Assembly: GCA_024278175.1 (NCBI GenBank)
Contig: JAJRTS010000045.1
Span: 1 to 64,000 of the forward strand
Direction: 5' to 3'
DNA from: Gemmatimonadales bacterium
GTDB lineage: Bacteria > Gemmatimonadota > Glassbacteria > GWA2-58-10
DNA: 64,000 nt
Each line of letters begins with the position of its first letter. Positions within the stretch are counted from its first letter, which is position 1. Of this stretch, positions 16,374 through 25,492 are shown one piece after another. A program made the position numbers and the translations under genes. Below the pieces are notes generated by a model. The model was given only the letters and a program-made list of their open reading frames with translations. It did not search any database and was not told the DNA's origin.

Positions 16374-17216
16374 TTACCGGAACTCTCCCTTGAAGAACTT
16401 GAATTCCGATTCATCCGAGGTCCATAGCGCCTTGCCTGTCCAGGCCAGGTCCTCCACTCCCCGGGAGGGAGCGGCCAACTGGGCGACACTTGCCTTCCTA
16501 GAGTTGCATGTCTCTGCGAGTTTTTGCAGGTCGATCTTATTAATAATGTCTAATCCAAACTTGTTTTCCGCTTCATAAAGATACCCGTCGAGATATTCCA
16601 GACCCTGCGAAAACCCCTCGTTGCGGTAGGAAAAATCGATGGCGCCCTGGGCCGTACCTTTTGCCAGGGATTCCGCCGGCCTGATGAAAATCGTGCGTCT
16701 GGAGTGCATGAAATCGGACACTGCCAGGTAACGGTTACCCTCCCAGGGGACTATGCAGCAGGCACTCGTACCTTTGAGTGTCGTATCAAAGCTTCCCACC
16801 AGGCTTACCTCCCCGGCCGTCAGCGATCGTTCCAGATTGATGCAATAACTGCGGTTGCTGATGAAATCAACCGCCCATAAACATTCATCGTCCCAGGCCA
16901 GCCCGCTGGTGTGCACCGCTCCTTCGGGCATGTCAAAAGTTCGCAGGATTTTCATGCTCTCGGGATCAATCTCGTACACCCGGGATTTTGTATTTTTCCA
17001 AGTGTTGGCAAAAATGATTTTACCGTCAACCCAAGTCATGCCTTGTGGAGTAAATTTGTTTTCACCCAGAGGAGTCGGGCCCATGTTTTTCCACTCAATT
17101 TTTTCAATTCCTGAAGAAATGTTCTTGATAAACATGCTGTGCAGATTCAAGCGGAGCACCAGCACATAAAATAAAACAGCCGATAAGACTATTAGAAATA
17201 TTGCTATAAGTATCAC
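16374..17216 (-). CDS. Membrane-anchored beta-propeller protein of unknown function
   Basis: The 280-residue protein has one N-terminal helix (LIAIFLIVLSAVLFYVLVL) with a short cytoplasmic tail. The rest is probably outside the membrane. Repeated blade-like stretches (FTPQGMTWVDGKIIFANT, HTSGLAWDDECLWAVDF, YLAVSDF, QGLEYLDGYLYEAE, GVEDLAWTGKALWTSDE) suggest a six-bladed propeller of the NHL/glutamine-cyclotransferase-like kind. No catalytic motif is recognised. It is the first gene of a two-gene operon with the CDP-alcohol phosphatidyltransferase, suggesting a shared envelope role. Confidence 0.6.
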   Translation of the reverse strand: MILIAIFLIVLSAVLFYVLVLRLNLHSMFIKNISSGIEKIEWKNMGPTPLGENKFTPQGMTWVDGKIIFANTWKNTKSRVYEIDPESMKILRTFDMPEGAVHTSGLAWDDECLWAVDFISNRSYCINLERSLTAGEVSLVGSFDTTLKGTSACCIVPWEGNRYLAVSDFMHSRRTIFIRPAESLAKGTAQGAIDFSYRNEGFSQGLEYLDGYLYEAENKFGLDIINKIDLQKLAETCNSRKASVAQLAAPSRGVEDLAWTGKALWTSDESEFKFFKGEFR

Positions 17217-17350
17217 CGATCCGCCTCTTGCAAACGCATAGAATTTCTCCGCCTTGCATTAACTTAACCAAACCCAGGTTTTTTTAATCGCCTCGGGAAT
17301 ATATAAGTTGTTTGAAACCGACGCAAATATTGGAAAGCAATTTAATCGAA

Positions 17351-17385
17351 AAGAATTCCTCGCGGTTTGCCGCGGGGTAGTTCAT
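17351..17385. repeat. Palindromic repeat family G, copy 1
   Basis: AAGAATTCCTCGCGGTTTG followed by CCGCGGGG recurs with few changes at 35773-35808 (CTCGTGGTTTGCCGCGG). The inner part is a small GCGG/CCGC stem. Confidence 0.6.
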
Positions 17386-17471
17386 TATACAAATCGTGAT
17401 TTTTTTTGCTACTCTTTTCTCCGGATGGCAGTTGAAACATAAGTTAAGGTGATTGATTAGCTGTAAGAAAT

Positions 17472-17505
17472 AAAAAAAGGCCTCGATTGACGATAACCGA
17501 GACCT
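17472..17505 (-). terminator. Intrinsic terminator of the tRNA-Val gene
   Basis: On the minus strand GGTCTCG pairs with CGAGGCC (one mismatch) and is followed by TTTTTTT, about 90 bases past the tRNA. Confidence 0.7.
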
Positions 17506-17593
17506 GAAAAGGAGAGCTTACACATATTTGCACAGTTTACAATTTGAGTGCTTGTTTTTTGTGCAAAGAAATCGTGTAACCCCTTGAAAAATA

Positions 17594-17670
17594 TGGTGGG
17601 CGATACTGGATTTGAACCAGTGACCCCTTGCATGTCAAGCAAGTACTCTAACCAACTGAGCTAATCGCCC
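17594..17670 (-). tRNA. tRNA-Val (anticodon GAC)
   Basis: On the minus strand the acceptor stem is GGGCGAT/ATCGCCC with discriminator A and an encoded CCA. The D-arm is AGCTCAGTTGGTTAGAGT-like. The anticodon stem CTTGC/GCAAG encloses the loop TTGACAT, giving anticodon GAC (valine). The T-arm is CTGGTTCAAATCCAG. All stems pair well. Confidence 0.96.
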
Positions 17671-17724
17671 CCTATGTGGAAATAATCTAACACAGGCTCG
17701 CGCGGTTGTCAATTTTAGCGGCTT

Positions 17725-17940
17725 CTAAAAGCGTGTTGAAATATTCGAAAGTATGGGAGCCTAGTTGTCAAGGGCCGTTTCTCGCTATGTCAGCCAAAGA
17801 TGGCTGGAGCTATGCAACTGCTTGGTATAACATAAATAACGGGATCAGCAAAGGAAATGGCTGCCCTGCCCTCGACAACCAACCAAGCGAAATGTTTTAC
17901 TCCAGGGCGTTGGGCGTATTATTGCAACACCCCTCTAATA
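17725..17940. repeat. MITE-like repeat family A, copy 1 (216 bp)
   Basis: This aligns over its full length with 24942-25160. It begins TAAAAGCGTGTTGAAATATT and ends in a hairpin GGGCGTTGGGCG...CAACACCCCTCTA, so the ends are imperfect inverted repeats with TA at both termini. An internal GTTGTCAAGGGC is mirrored by GCCCTCGACAAC. No protein is encoded. It lies just past the antiporter stop codon. Confidence 0.8.
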
Positions 17941-17954
17941 CTTAACGCCAGCCG

Positions 17955-19631
17955 TCAATTAGTCTTGCGCCTTTTTTCGCTCAAAAGTTCCTCCGCCAGC
18001 CGAAGGCCCACCTGAGCTTCCTCGTCCACCACCACCTCCGCCCCGGCCAGCAGGAGTTCCCACTTGAAAATATGATAGCGCGCGCGCACCAGCAGGCGTA
18101 CCTCGGGCGCCACGGCTTTTACCAGGTGGATTATTTGCCGCACCGCGTCCTGGTCGGGAACCGTTACGATTACCGCCTCGGAGTTTTTCAGGTGAAGGTG
18201 TTCGAGCAGCTCACGGCGGCGGGCATCACCGATTATGAACGCTATCCCCAACGCGTCCGCCCAGTCGGCGTTGTCAGGATTTGAATCGACCACCACCAGA
18301 CGATCCTGCGAGGTGGGCAGCAAGTGCTCGGCGGCTTGCTGTCCCGCCGGGCCGAAACCGATTATCAAAATCGCTTTATCCGGAACATGGCCGGTTTCAC
18401 CTCCAATGCCAGAGGTCTGCAGGGCGTTCACGGGTGTTTCAATCCCGAAAAGCGGGCGAAGGCTCTCGGCCCAGCCGGCCAGCCGGGGTGCAAGCCGTAC
18501 CAGGTAGGGTGTGGTCAGCAGGCTGATCACCGTCACCGAAACCACCAGCTTGAACAGTTCATCGTCGATTACCCCCGCGCCGATAGCGATTGTGGCCAGC
18601 ACGAACGAGAACTCGCCCACCTGGGCCAGGCAAAGCCCCGTGGCCAGTGAGGTGCCCGTGCTATAGCCCAGCAGCCTGGTGATCAGATGAATCACCGCCG
18701 GTTTAAGCAGCACTATCAAAGCCGCGGTCAATACTACCGGCAGCGGATTGGCGGCCACCCAGCCCGGATTCACCAGCATACCCACCGCCGCGAAAAACAG
18801 GGTGACCAGCAGGGTTCGCAACGGAGCCACATCGCTTCTGATCTGCGCCGCGAACGGGCTTTCCGCAAGCAGCAATCCGGCCAGGAACGCGCCGAACGAG
18901 GGGCTGAGGCCCACCGAGTGCGCCGCCCACGCGGCCCCCAGGGCCAGCACCACCGCCAGCAACACTGGCAGGTCGCGGTTGCGCGCCAGGCTGTCCAGGT
19001 TAAGCAGCCGCGGCACCAGCACGTTGAACAGCAGCAGAAACGCGCCGAATGTCAGGGCGGAGAGCACCAGTGTGCGGCCGAGCATGGCCAGCGACTCCGT
19101 CGGCGTGCTGTCTCCCCCCAGCGCCAGGGTCAGAATCACCATTGGCACCACCGCCATGTCCTGCAGCAGCAGAATACCCAGCGCGTTACGCCCGAACGGG
19201 CTGTCGAGCCGGGTGGTGTCGATCAGCAGGCGGATCACGCTGGCCGTGCTGGAGAGCGCCATCATCATCCCCAACACCAGCGCTTGGCGGAACCCAAAAC
19301 CGAGCGCAGCCGCCAGCGCGTAGCCGGCCAATGTAGTCAGCACTACCTGGGCTGTTCCACCCACATACGTGATCGGCCCGATCTTCATCAAACGCCTGAA
19401 ACTGAACTCCAGCCCGATCGAAAACAGCAGCAGGGTCACACCCAACTCGGCGATAAAATGAACCTCGTCGCCACCGGCCACCAGCCCCAGCGCGTTGGGC
19501 CCTACTATCATCCCGGCCAGCAGGTAGCCCACTATCGCACTCTGACGAAGCATCTCGGCAAGCATTCCCAGCAACAGGGCTGATCCCAGCAGGATCAGGA
19601 TATCAAGCAGCCACAGCCAGGCATCGGGCAT
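17955..19631 (-). CDS. CPA2-family monovalent cation:proton antiporter with TrkA-N domain (KefB-like)
   Basis: The 558-residue protein has about 12-13 hydrophobic helices in residues 1-390 (Na_H_Exchanger family; ILLGSALLLGMLAEMLRQ, GLLLAESPFAAQIRSDVAP, LAQVGEFSFVLA). A cytoplasmic RCK/TrkA-N domain follows at about 410-530, with the nucleotide-binding GFGPAGQQAAEHL and VVDSNPDNADWA. This is the KefB/KefC/YbaL architecture for potassium or sodium exchange against protons. No KefF/KefG partner gene adjoins. A trailing C-terminal tail is short and no TrkA-C domain is evident. Ion specificity is not deducible. Confidence 0.92.
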   Translation of the reverse strand: MPDAWLWLLDILILLGSALLLGMLAEMLRQSAIVGYLLAGMIVGPNALGLVAGGDEVHFIAELGVTLLLFSIGLEFSFRRLMKIGPITYVGGTAQVVLTTLAGYALAAALGFGFRQALVLGMMMALSSTASVIRLLIDTTRLDSPFGRNALGILLLQDMAVVPMVILTLALGGDSTPTESLAMLGRTLVLSALTFGAFLLLFNVLVPRLLNLDSLARNRDLPVLLAVVLALGAAWAAHSVGLSPSFGAFLAGLLLAESPFAAQIRSDVAPLRTLLVTLFFAAVGMLVNPGWVAANPLPVVLTAALIVLLKPAVIHLITRLLGYSTGTSLATGLCLAQVGEFSFVLATIAIGAGVIDDELFKLVVSVTVISLLTTPYLVRLAPRLAGWAESLRPLFGIETPVNALQTSGIGGETGHVPDKAILIIGFGPAGQQAAEHLLPTSQDRLVVVDSNPDNADWADALGIAFIIGDARRRELLEHLHLKNSEAVIVTVPDQDAVRQIIHLVKAVAPEVRLLVRARYHIFKWELLLAGAEVVVDEEAQVGLRLAEELLSEKRRKTN

Positions 19632-19701
19632 AGTGCATCTCCGCCTAAAGGGGCGTTGAAATATGAATAATAATCCTGATCAATAGTAATCTTTCACGCG
19701 C

Positions 19702-21816
19702 TTATTTTCCAGTTGGACTCTTGCCTCCGGCCAGTCCCGCGAAACAGGCCGGGCAGAAACGCCAGTCGGCTTCCAGCTTTGCTCCGCAGTTGCCGCAGGG
19801 CAGAGGGAGGTCGTCCTCCCAGGCGGAGGCGCCATGCACGGCCTGGAACGGAGAGTCGGGCAGGGACTTGAGAAACAGTGACGGGTTATGCTGCTCTGTT
19901 ACCACGTAGAGCCGCTCGAGTGCCCGGGTGAGTCCCACGTAGAAAATTCTTCGCTCCTCGTCCAGGCGGCTGCTGCCCTCGCCGGAGGACAAGAGGGACA
20001 GCACGCGGTTGCCCCGCATCCGTCCCGGAAAGCCCGCCCGCCCGCCCACGACCGCCCAGAGGAACACCACCGGCGCCTCGAGTCCCTTGGCCCCGTGGAT
20101 CGTGCCGTGGCGCACGGGCAGCTCCAGCGCGCGAATCCGCTCGGCCAGCAGCCGCCAGTTGGAGTTTTTGCGGTAGAGGATCAGAATCTCTTCAGGTTGG
20201 TACTGTCCGGATTCCACCAGCTCCCCGATCCGGGCGGCCAGCCAGGACGCGCCGTCGCCGGAGAGCCGCCCGGCGTGGTGCAGCACCACGGGGTAGCGGC
20301 TCTGGCGAAGAGCCAGCGAGGGCTTGTCGCGGAACGCCTTGCATCTTCGGATCGACAAGTTGGCCAGCTCCACCACCGGCGCGCTGTTGCGGTAGTTGAC
20401 CCGCAGCGGCTGCACGGTCGCCTCCGGCCAGTCGCGCTCGAAAGCGAGGATATGGCCCACCTCGGCCCCGCGGAACCCGTAGATCGACTGCCAGTCGTCG
20501 CCCACGCAGGTAAGCCGGCTGCCGGGCCCCACCAGTTCCTTTAGCAACTCCACCTGCGGCGTGTTCACATCCTGGTACTCGTCCACCAGTACCACGGGCC
20601 AGCGCCCGCGGTAGCGCCTTCGGAGTTCCGGGTGCTCGCGCAGCAGACGGGTGGCCTGGGAGATCAGGTCGTTGAAATCCAGCGCGCCATCGCGCTGAAG
20701 CAGCCTGTCATACTCGTCGTAGATCCGCAGGAACAGGCCCCAGAACGCGCGGGTGTGAGGATTGCGCTCCCTGCCGGCCTTCTCCGCCAGGGTTGCCGGG
20801 TCGATAGAGTGGGTTTTGAGCTTGTCCAGCACCTCCTCGGCCAGGTCGAGGAAACTGGCGATCGCCTCGGGGTAACCCGCCCGCCGGCTGTCGAGGCGGG
20901 AAAGGTCGTGGGGCGCAGTGGCCGCTGCGAACGCGCCGGGAAGCTCCTCGCCCAGCCTGCGTACCAGCCGGGGGAAATCGAGCAGCTCCTCGCGCCAGAT
21001 TTCGATTATTTTCGCAGCGTGGGTTTCGTAGGTTGCCAGCCGGTTCTGGCGCTCGGAGTGTCCGCCGCCCGGCGCGAACTCCCAGACCTCAATGTACGCG
21101 TTGTGCTCCGGCAGGTGGAAATCCGGTCGGAACGCCACCGAGGCCCAGGGTGTGGGCTTGTCGTACCGGTAGGCGATCCCCCGGTCGTGGAGCAGGTTGG
21201 CCACCTCGCGCTCGGCGTAGGAGCGGACGCCCTCGCCGGCCAGGGTGACAAACTTTCTCTTGCGCGGATCGACACCGATGCCGTAGCGGTCGTTCTCGTC
21301 GCTGAGAGTCACATAGTCCCAGAGGTGGCGCTTGAACTCCACCCTGAAAGCCGGGTCGGGATAGAGGTTGTCGATGGCCTTGCGCAGCAGCTCGCCCTTG
21401 GTGGGGCGCGGTTTTTTGCCGTTTTCGCCGTTTTCGATATCCGCGGCGGGAGTATCGGTCACGAGCCGCACCGGCTTGTCGAATAATTTTCTCCAGTGGT
21501 TGCGGAGAAAATAATAGCCCAATGAATGGAACGTGCGCACGGTGACGCGCTCCATTTTTTTTGCCGCCTCCGCCCCGGCAATCTCCAGGGCGCTCTGTAC
21601 CAGCCGCTCTTGCATCCGGCGGGCGGCGTTGCGGGTGAACGTGACCGCCAGCACTCCGGACGGGTCCACTCCGCGCTCCAGCACCAGGTGCAGGATTCTT
21701 CGCACCAGCACCATCGTTTTTCCGCTGCCCGCCCCGGCCAGCACCAGCAGGCGACCTGCCTCGCTGACTACCGCGGCGCGCTGATCGGGGTTGAGGTTGT
21801 CCAGCGGCGATGGCAT
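19702..21816 (-). CDS. UvrD/Rep-like superfamily 1 helicase with an embedded nuclease-like domain and zinc ribbon
   Basis: Translation is called from the ATG at 21816 (MPSPLDNLNPDQRAAV), where homology to UvrD helicases begins; the ORF extends 58 codons further upstream but with unrelated sequence. The 704-residue product has Walker A LAGAGSGKT (27-35), the DExx-box VDEYQDVNTPQ and motif VI VGLTRALERLYV. Between motifs I and II an insert at about 185-280 reads RSYAEREVANLL, RPDFHLPE, AYIEVWEF. This resembles a PD-(D/E)XK or Vsr-like nuclease fold seen in helicase IV-type proteins (E202, D232, E243). A C-terminal four-cysteine ribbon (CGNCGAK, FCPAC) follows. A role in DNA repair is likely; whether the nuclease is active is unknown, since the final Lys is not evident. 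Confidence 0.85.
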   Translation of the reverse strand: MPSPLDNLNPDQRAAVVSEAGRLLVLAGAGSGKTMVLVRRILHLVLERGVDPSGVLAVTFTRNAARRMQERLVQSALEIAGAEAAKKMERVTVRTFHSLGYYFLRNHWRKLFDKPVRLVTDTPAADIENGENGKKPRPTKGELLRKAIDNLYPDPAFRVEFKRHLWDYVTLSDENDRYGIGVDPRKRKFVTLAGEGVRSYAEREVANLLHDRGIAYRYDKPTPWASVAFRPDFHLPEHNAYIEVWEFAPGGGHSERQNRLATYETHAAKIIEIWREELLDFPRLVRRLGEELPGAFAAATAPHDLSRLDSRRAGYPEAIASFLDLAEEVLDKLKTHSIDPATLAEKAGRERNPHTRAFWGLFLRIYDEYDRLLQRDGALDFNDLISQATRLLREHPELRRRYRGRWPVVLVDEYQDVNTPQVELLKELVGPGSRLTCVGDDWQSIYGFRGAEVGHILAFERDWPEATVQPLRVNYRNSAPVVELANLSIRRCKAFRDKPSLALRQSRYPVVLHHAGRLSGDGASWLAARIGELVESGQYQPEEILILYRKNSNWRLLAERIRALELPVRHGTIHGAKGLEAPVVFLWAVVGGRAGFPGRMRGNRVLSLLSSGEGSSRLDEERRIFYVGLTRALERLYVVTEQHNPSLFLKSLPDSPFQAVHGASAWEDDLPLPCGNCGAKLEADWRFCPACFAGLAGGKSPTGK

Positions 21817-22050
21817 TTTTTCTCGTTTGCTCGTGGTTAAGTGGGTGTTAAGGTAATATAACAGCGCGGGCGGGAGAGGGAAGCGTGGAAAAAAACTGTA
21901 AAGCAATACTGTTCTTTTCCATTTGATCGGCTTATACATGCGGCGTCGTTGAAGGGGGCTGTGGCTACTTTTGGTGGAGCTTATCCGCAATGGTCTGACA
22001 CCAGCTATACGAGCCTGGAGAGAGTTAAAGCAAACTTAATTTTCAACCCA

Positions 22051-22084
22051 TGCAAAAGGCCCCGCTAAAGCGGGGCCTTTTGCA
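22051..22084 (-). terminator. Intrinsic terminator after gnd
   Basis: A 15-bp perfect stem (TGCAAAAGGCCCCGC 22051-22065 with its complement 22070-22084) closes a TAAA loop. T-runs on both strands make it bidirectional, and it lies 26 bases past the gnd stop. Confidence 0.92.
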
Positions 22085-22109
22085 TGGCATATCCGGCAAG
22101 CCCGCAAAA

Positions 22110-23525
22110 CTACTGCCCGGGCATCCACTCGGTGTGGAACCAGCCTTCCTTGTCTACGCGCTCGTAGGTGTGCGCGCCGAAGTAATCGCGCTGGGCCTGG
22201 ATCAGGTTGGCCGGCAGGCGCTCTGAGCGGTAGGCGTCGTAGTAGGCCAGCGAGCTGCTCATGGCCAGGGCCGGGATACCGTTCTCCACGGCGGTTTTGA
22301 CCACGAAACGCCAGGCGTCCTGACGGCTCTGGACCTCACCCTTGAAAAAATCGTCCACCAGCAGGTTGGGTAGCTTGGGATTACGCTTGAACGCATCGGT
22401 GATCAGGTTCAGGAAGCGGGCGCGGATGATGCAGCCGCCGCGCCAGATGCGGGCGCATTCCTTGAGGTCCAGGTCGTAGCCGTACTCGTCGCTGGCGCTG
22501 CGCAGCAGGCTCATGCCCTGGGCGTAGGAGCAAATCTTGGACGCGTACAGGGCCTGGCGCACGGCGTCGATCAGCTGGTCCGGGTCGCCGGTGTAGTTGA
22601 CCTCGGGGCCGCTCAGAACCTTGCTGGCCGCCACGCGCTCGTCCTTGTAGGCGCTCAGAATCCGGCTCTCCACCGCGCTGTTGATTGTCGGGGTGGGGCT
22701 GCCCAGGTCCAGGGCGCTCTGACTGGTCCACTTGCCTGTACCCTTCTGGCCGGCTTTGTCCTGGATCAGGTCGATAATGTGCTTGCCGGTCTCGGGGTCT
22801 TTCTTGAGGAAAATGTCGCGGGTGATCTCGATCAGGTAGCTGTCGAGCTCGCCCGTGTTCCAGTCGGCGAAAATCTCGTAAAACTTCTCGTTGGAGAGGT
22901 TCAGCGTACGTTTGAGGATGTCGTAGCTCTCGACGATAAGTTGCATGTCGCCGTACTCGATCCCGTTGTGCACCATTTTCACATAGTGGCCCGCGCCGCG
23001 CGGTCCGAGATAGGACACGCAGGCCTCGCCCTCGGCTTTGGCGGAGATAGCGGTCAGCATCTGCTCGATCTCGTCGTAGGCATCCCTGGGGCCGCCGGGC
23101 ATGATACTCGGTCCCCAGAGCGCGCCGTGCTCGCCGCCGGAGACACCCGTGCCGATAAAACGGAAACCCTCCTTGGGAAGCTCCACCGAGCGGCGTTCGG
23201 TGTCGGGGAAGTGGCTGTTGCCACCGTCGATAATGATGTCGCCCTGGTCCAGGTACGGCTTGATGTTCTCGATCATCGCGTCCACCGGCGCGCCGGCCTT
23301 GACCATGATGATGATCTTGCGCGGTGATTCCAGGCTGCCCACGAAATCTTCCATTGAGTAGCAGGGTTTGATATTCTTACCCCTGGCGCCGCCATCGGCG
23401 AACTTCTTCGTCTTCTCGGTCGTCCTGTTGAACACGGCCACGCTGTAGCCGTTACGCTCGATATTGAGCACCAGATTTTCGCCCATCACGGCCAGGCCGA
23501 TCAGTCCGAATTGACACTTGTCCAT
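22110..23525 (-). CDS. gnd: 6-phosphogluconate dehydrogenase, decarboxylating
   Basis: This is a full-length 471-residue enzyme of the oxidative pentose-phosphate pathway, converting 6-phosphogluconate and NADP+ to ribulose-5-phosphate, CO2 and NADPH. The N-terminal Rossmann motif is [42 protein letters not shown] and the family signature [13 protein letters not shown] are present, and the C-terminal substrate tail is complete. The gene is divergent from pdxB. The nearby KDPG aldolase (30845) also uses 6-phosphogluconate-derived carbon, though it is not in the same operon. Confidence 0.98.
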   Translation of the reverse strand: MDKCQFGLIGLAVMGENLVLNIERNGYSVAVFNRTTEKTKKFADGGARGKNIKPCYSMEDFVGSLESPRKIIIMVKAGAPVDAMIENIKPYLDQGDIIIDGGNSHFPDTERRSVELPKEGFRFIGTGVSGGEHGALWGPSIMPGGPRDAYDEIEQMLTAISAKAEGEACVSYLGPRGAGHYVKMVHNGIEYGDMQLIVESYDILKRTLNLSNEKFYEIFADWNTGELDSYLIEITRDIFLKKDPETGKHIIDLIQDKAGQKGTGKWTSQSALDLGSPTPTINSAVESRILSAYKDERVAASKVLSGPEVNYTGDPDQLIDAVRQALYASKICSYAQGMSLLRSASDEYGYDLDLKECARIWRGGCIIRARFLNLITDAFKRNPKLPNLLVDDFFKGEVQSRQDAWRFVVKTAVENGIPALAMSSSLAYYDAYRSERLPANLIQAQRDYFGAHTYERVDKEGWFHTEWMPGQ

Positions 23526-23689
23526 TGTTCGCTCCCATCTGTTTGAGATCAGTCGTAACTTCGGAAATTTTTACTCACATTTCATGGCAAGAGTTGTAAA
23601 TTGGGGACATACAATATAAATGAGGGCTGCAAGGTTTACAAGAAAAAAAGCAACCGAAAGGTAATGTAATCAATCGAAAGGGCGATGGC

Positions 23690-24844
23690 GTGAAGACAAC
23701 AGCCGATGAGAACATGCCGTTCGCGGCCGAGGCGTTCGCGGGCCTGGGCGAGGTGCAACTGGCTCCGGGCCGGGGGATGAGCGCGGAATTGCTTAAGGAT
23801 ACCGACTGCCTGGCCGTGCGCTCGATAACCAGAGTGAATGAGAGCTTGCTGAGCGGTACCCCGGTAAAGTTTGTCGGGACAGCCACTATCGGTACCGATC
23901 ATGTGGATCAGGAGTATCTTAAGCGCGCCGGAGTGGGATTCGCCAGCGCGCCGGGCTGCAACGCCATCAGCGTGGCGGAGTACGTGATGGCCGCCCTGCT
24001 GGAACTGGCCGGGCGCAAGGGATTCACACTCAGCGGCAAGGTGCTGGGCATTATCGGTGTGGGCAACGTGGGCCGTAGGGTAGCAAAGCGCGCCCGCGCC
24101 CTGGGCCTGGAAGTAATTCTTAACGACCCTCCGCTGTCTGAACAGACAGGCGATAAAAAATACCGTCCGCTCGATGAGCTGCTTGAGCGCGCGGATATGG
24201 TCACGGTCCACGTGCCGCTGGAGGAGGCCGGTCCTCATCCGACATTTCATCTGCTGGACGAATCCCTGCTCTCCCGGCTCAAGCCGGGCACGATCCTGCT
24301 CAACACCAGCCGGGGCGCGGTGGCCAGCGGCGCGGCCGTGGAGGCTGCTATCGACTCGGGCGCGTTGGGGGCGGTGGTGCTGGACGTCTGGGAGGGAGAG
24401 CCGGCAGTGCGGGCGAGCCTGCTGGAGAAGGTGGATATCGGCACGCCGCATATCGCTGGGTACTCGTTCGATGGCAAGGCGCGGGGGACCCGGATGATCT
24501 ACGAGGCCGCCTGCCGTCATTTTGGCGTGGAGCCGGGTTGGACCCCTGAGGGGCTGCTTCCCGCTCCCGCCGGGGCGGTGATCGAACTGACCGGCGGTAT
24601 CGCCGATGCCCAGTCCCTGCTGGCCAATGCCGTTCTGACGAGCTACGATATTGTCGCCGATGACAGGAACATGAGGGCTATCCTGAATCTGCCGGAGGAT
24701 GCCCGTGCAAAAGAATTCGACGCTCTGCGCAAGGGCTACCCCGTGCGAAGGGAGTTCGCCAGCCGCACCGTGCGGCTGGGGCCGGGGCTGGAGAGTCTGG
24801 CCGGTGCGCTGGAGGGACTGGATTTTACGGTGGAGACGGGTTAA
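23690..24844 (+). CDS. pdxB: Erythronate-4-phosphate dehydrogenase
   Basis: The 384-residue enzyme oxidises 4-phosphoerythronate with NAD in the DXP-dependent vitamin B6 pathway. The start is GTG 23690, with GAAAGGG upstream; the opening MKTTADENMPFAAEAF matches PdxB proteins. The D-2-hydroxyacid dehydrogenase core has GIIGVGNVGRRVAKRA for NAD binding. The PdxB-specific GCNAISVAEYVM and HIAGYSFDGKARGT include the catalytic His. The C-terminal dimerisation domain (about 285-384) is present. Its length and motifs separate it from SerA and LdhA. No other B6 gene lies nearby. Confidence 0.93.
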   Translation: MKTTADENMPFAAEAFAGLGEVQLAPGRGMSAELLKDTDCLAVRSITRVNESLLSGTPVKFVGTATIGTDHVDQEYLKRAGVGFASAPGCNAISVAEYVMAALLELAGRKGFTLSGKVLGIIGVGNVGRRVAKRARALGLEVILNDPPLSEQTGDKKYRPLDELLERADMVTVHVPLEEAGPHPTFHLLDESLLSRLKPGTILLNTSRGAVASGAAVEAAIDSGALGAVVLDVWEGEPAVRASLLEKVDIGTPHIAGYSFDGKARGTRMIYEAACRHFGVEPGWTPEGLLPAPAGAVIELTGGIADAQSLLANAVLTSYDIVADDRNMRAILNLPEDARAKEFDALRKGYPVRREFASRTVRLGPGLESLAGALEGLDFTVETG

Positions 24845-24941
24845 GCGAATTTTTTACCCTGTTGGTAGGGTCTCTTGTAACTAGCGTGAGACCTTTGATT
24901 TAATTCCAGGCCGGTTGTATGAATTATTTTTTCAAAGGTCT

Positions 24942-25160
24942 CTAAAAGCGTGTTGAAATATTCGGAAGTAATGGGAATAATGGTTGTCAAGGGCCGTTTC
25001 CCGCCAAGCCAGCCCAAAACAGCGCGTGCGATGCAACTGCTTGGTATAACATAAGTAACGGGATCGGCAAAAGAAACGGCTTGCCTTGCCCTTGACAACC
25101 GGCCGCGTAAAATGTTTCATTTGCGGGCGTTGAACGTATTATTTCAACGCCCCTCTAATA
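24942..25160. repeat. MITE-like repeat family A, copy 2 (219 bp)
   Basis: Ends: CTAAAAGCGTGTTGAAATA on the left, and on the right a hairpin GGGCGTTGAACG...TCAACGCCC followed by CTCTAATA. A perfect internal 13-bp inverted repeat, GGTTGTCAAGGGC (24982-24994) and GCCCTTGACAACC (25088-25100), lets the unit fold back on itself. It aligns with copy 1 along its whole length. Confidence 0.82.
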
Positions 25161-25199
25161 GTATGTGAAATTAGTCGTTACTTGGGGAACCGGGTTTTT

Positions 25200-25450
25200 C
25201 CGGGGTCGCGCATGTTTGAGCCGGCTGGCGGGTAGCGTGTAATTGAATTAGATCCCACAAAAGGATGCAGAAGAGAAAATGCTGGGCGTCCGATTCGCTT
25301 CCAGCGTGCCCAGCACGGGGGAGCGGAGATTATTACTCATTTCACTCCCGAGCCAACTAAAGAGAATAAGTGAATGCGAGTTCGCGGCCCCAAGTGGTTT
25401 TGCTGCTTTTGCCAAAACAAAAGCAGAAGAAAATTATTACAAACCACTAT
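25200..25450 (+). repeat. Interspersed repeat family B, copy 2
   Basis: The blocks GCATGTTTGAGCC, GGGTAGCGTGTA, GATCCCAC, CGATTCGCTTCCAGCGTGCC and TGCGAGTTCG, and the CTTTTG/CAAAAG-rich end, occur in the same order as in copy 1 (15165-15415, opposite strand). It is non-coding and lies just before the Nramp gene. Confidence 0.7.
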
Positions 25451-25492
25451 TAAGGATGTAATCCCTGACTAAACCGGACTGGAGACCAGAAC

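Larger units (their letters stand above)
17217..17593. other. Non-coding gap upstream of the propeller operon
   Basis: The gap holds a family-G palindromic repeat (17351-17385) and the tRNA terminator (17472-17505). The rest is A+T-rich and shows no gene. Confidence 0.5.
24845..25492. other. 650-base non-coding gap filled by two interspersed repeats
   Basis: The gap contains a small inverted repeat (GGTCTC at about 24869, GAGACC at about 24889), family-A copy 2 (24942-25160) and family-B copy 2 (25200-25450). No convincing gene is seen. Confidence 0.6.

Noticed and set aside
17457-17642. A 61-codon frame across the tRNA-Val and its terminator
   Set aside because: The sequence GVTGSNPVSPT is the typical artefact of translating a tRNA gene; the locus is a tRNA.
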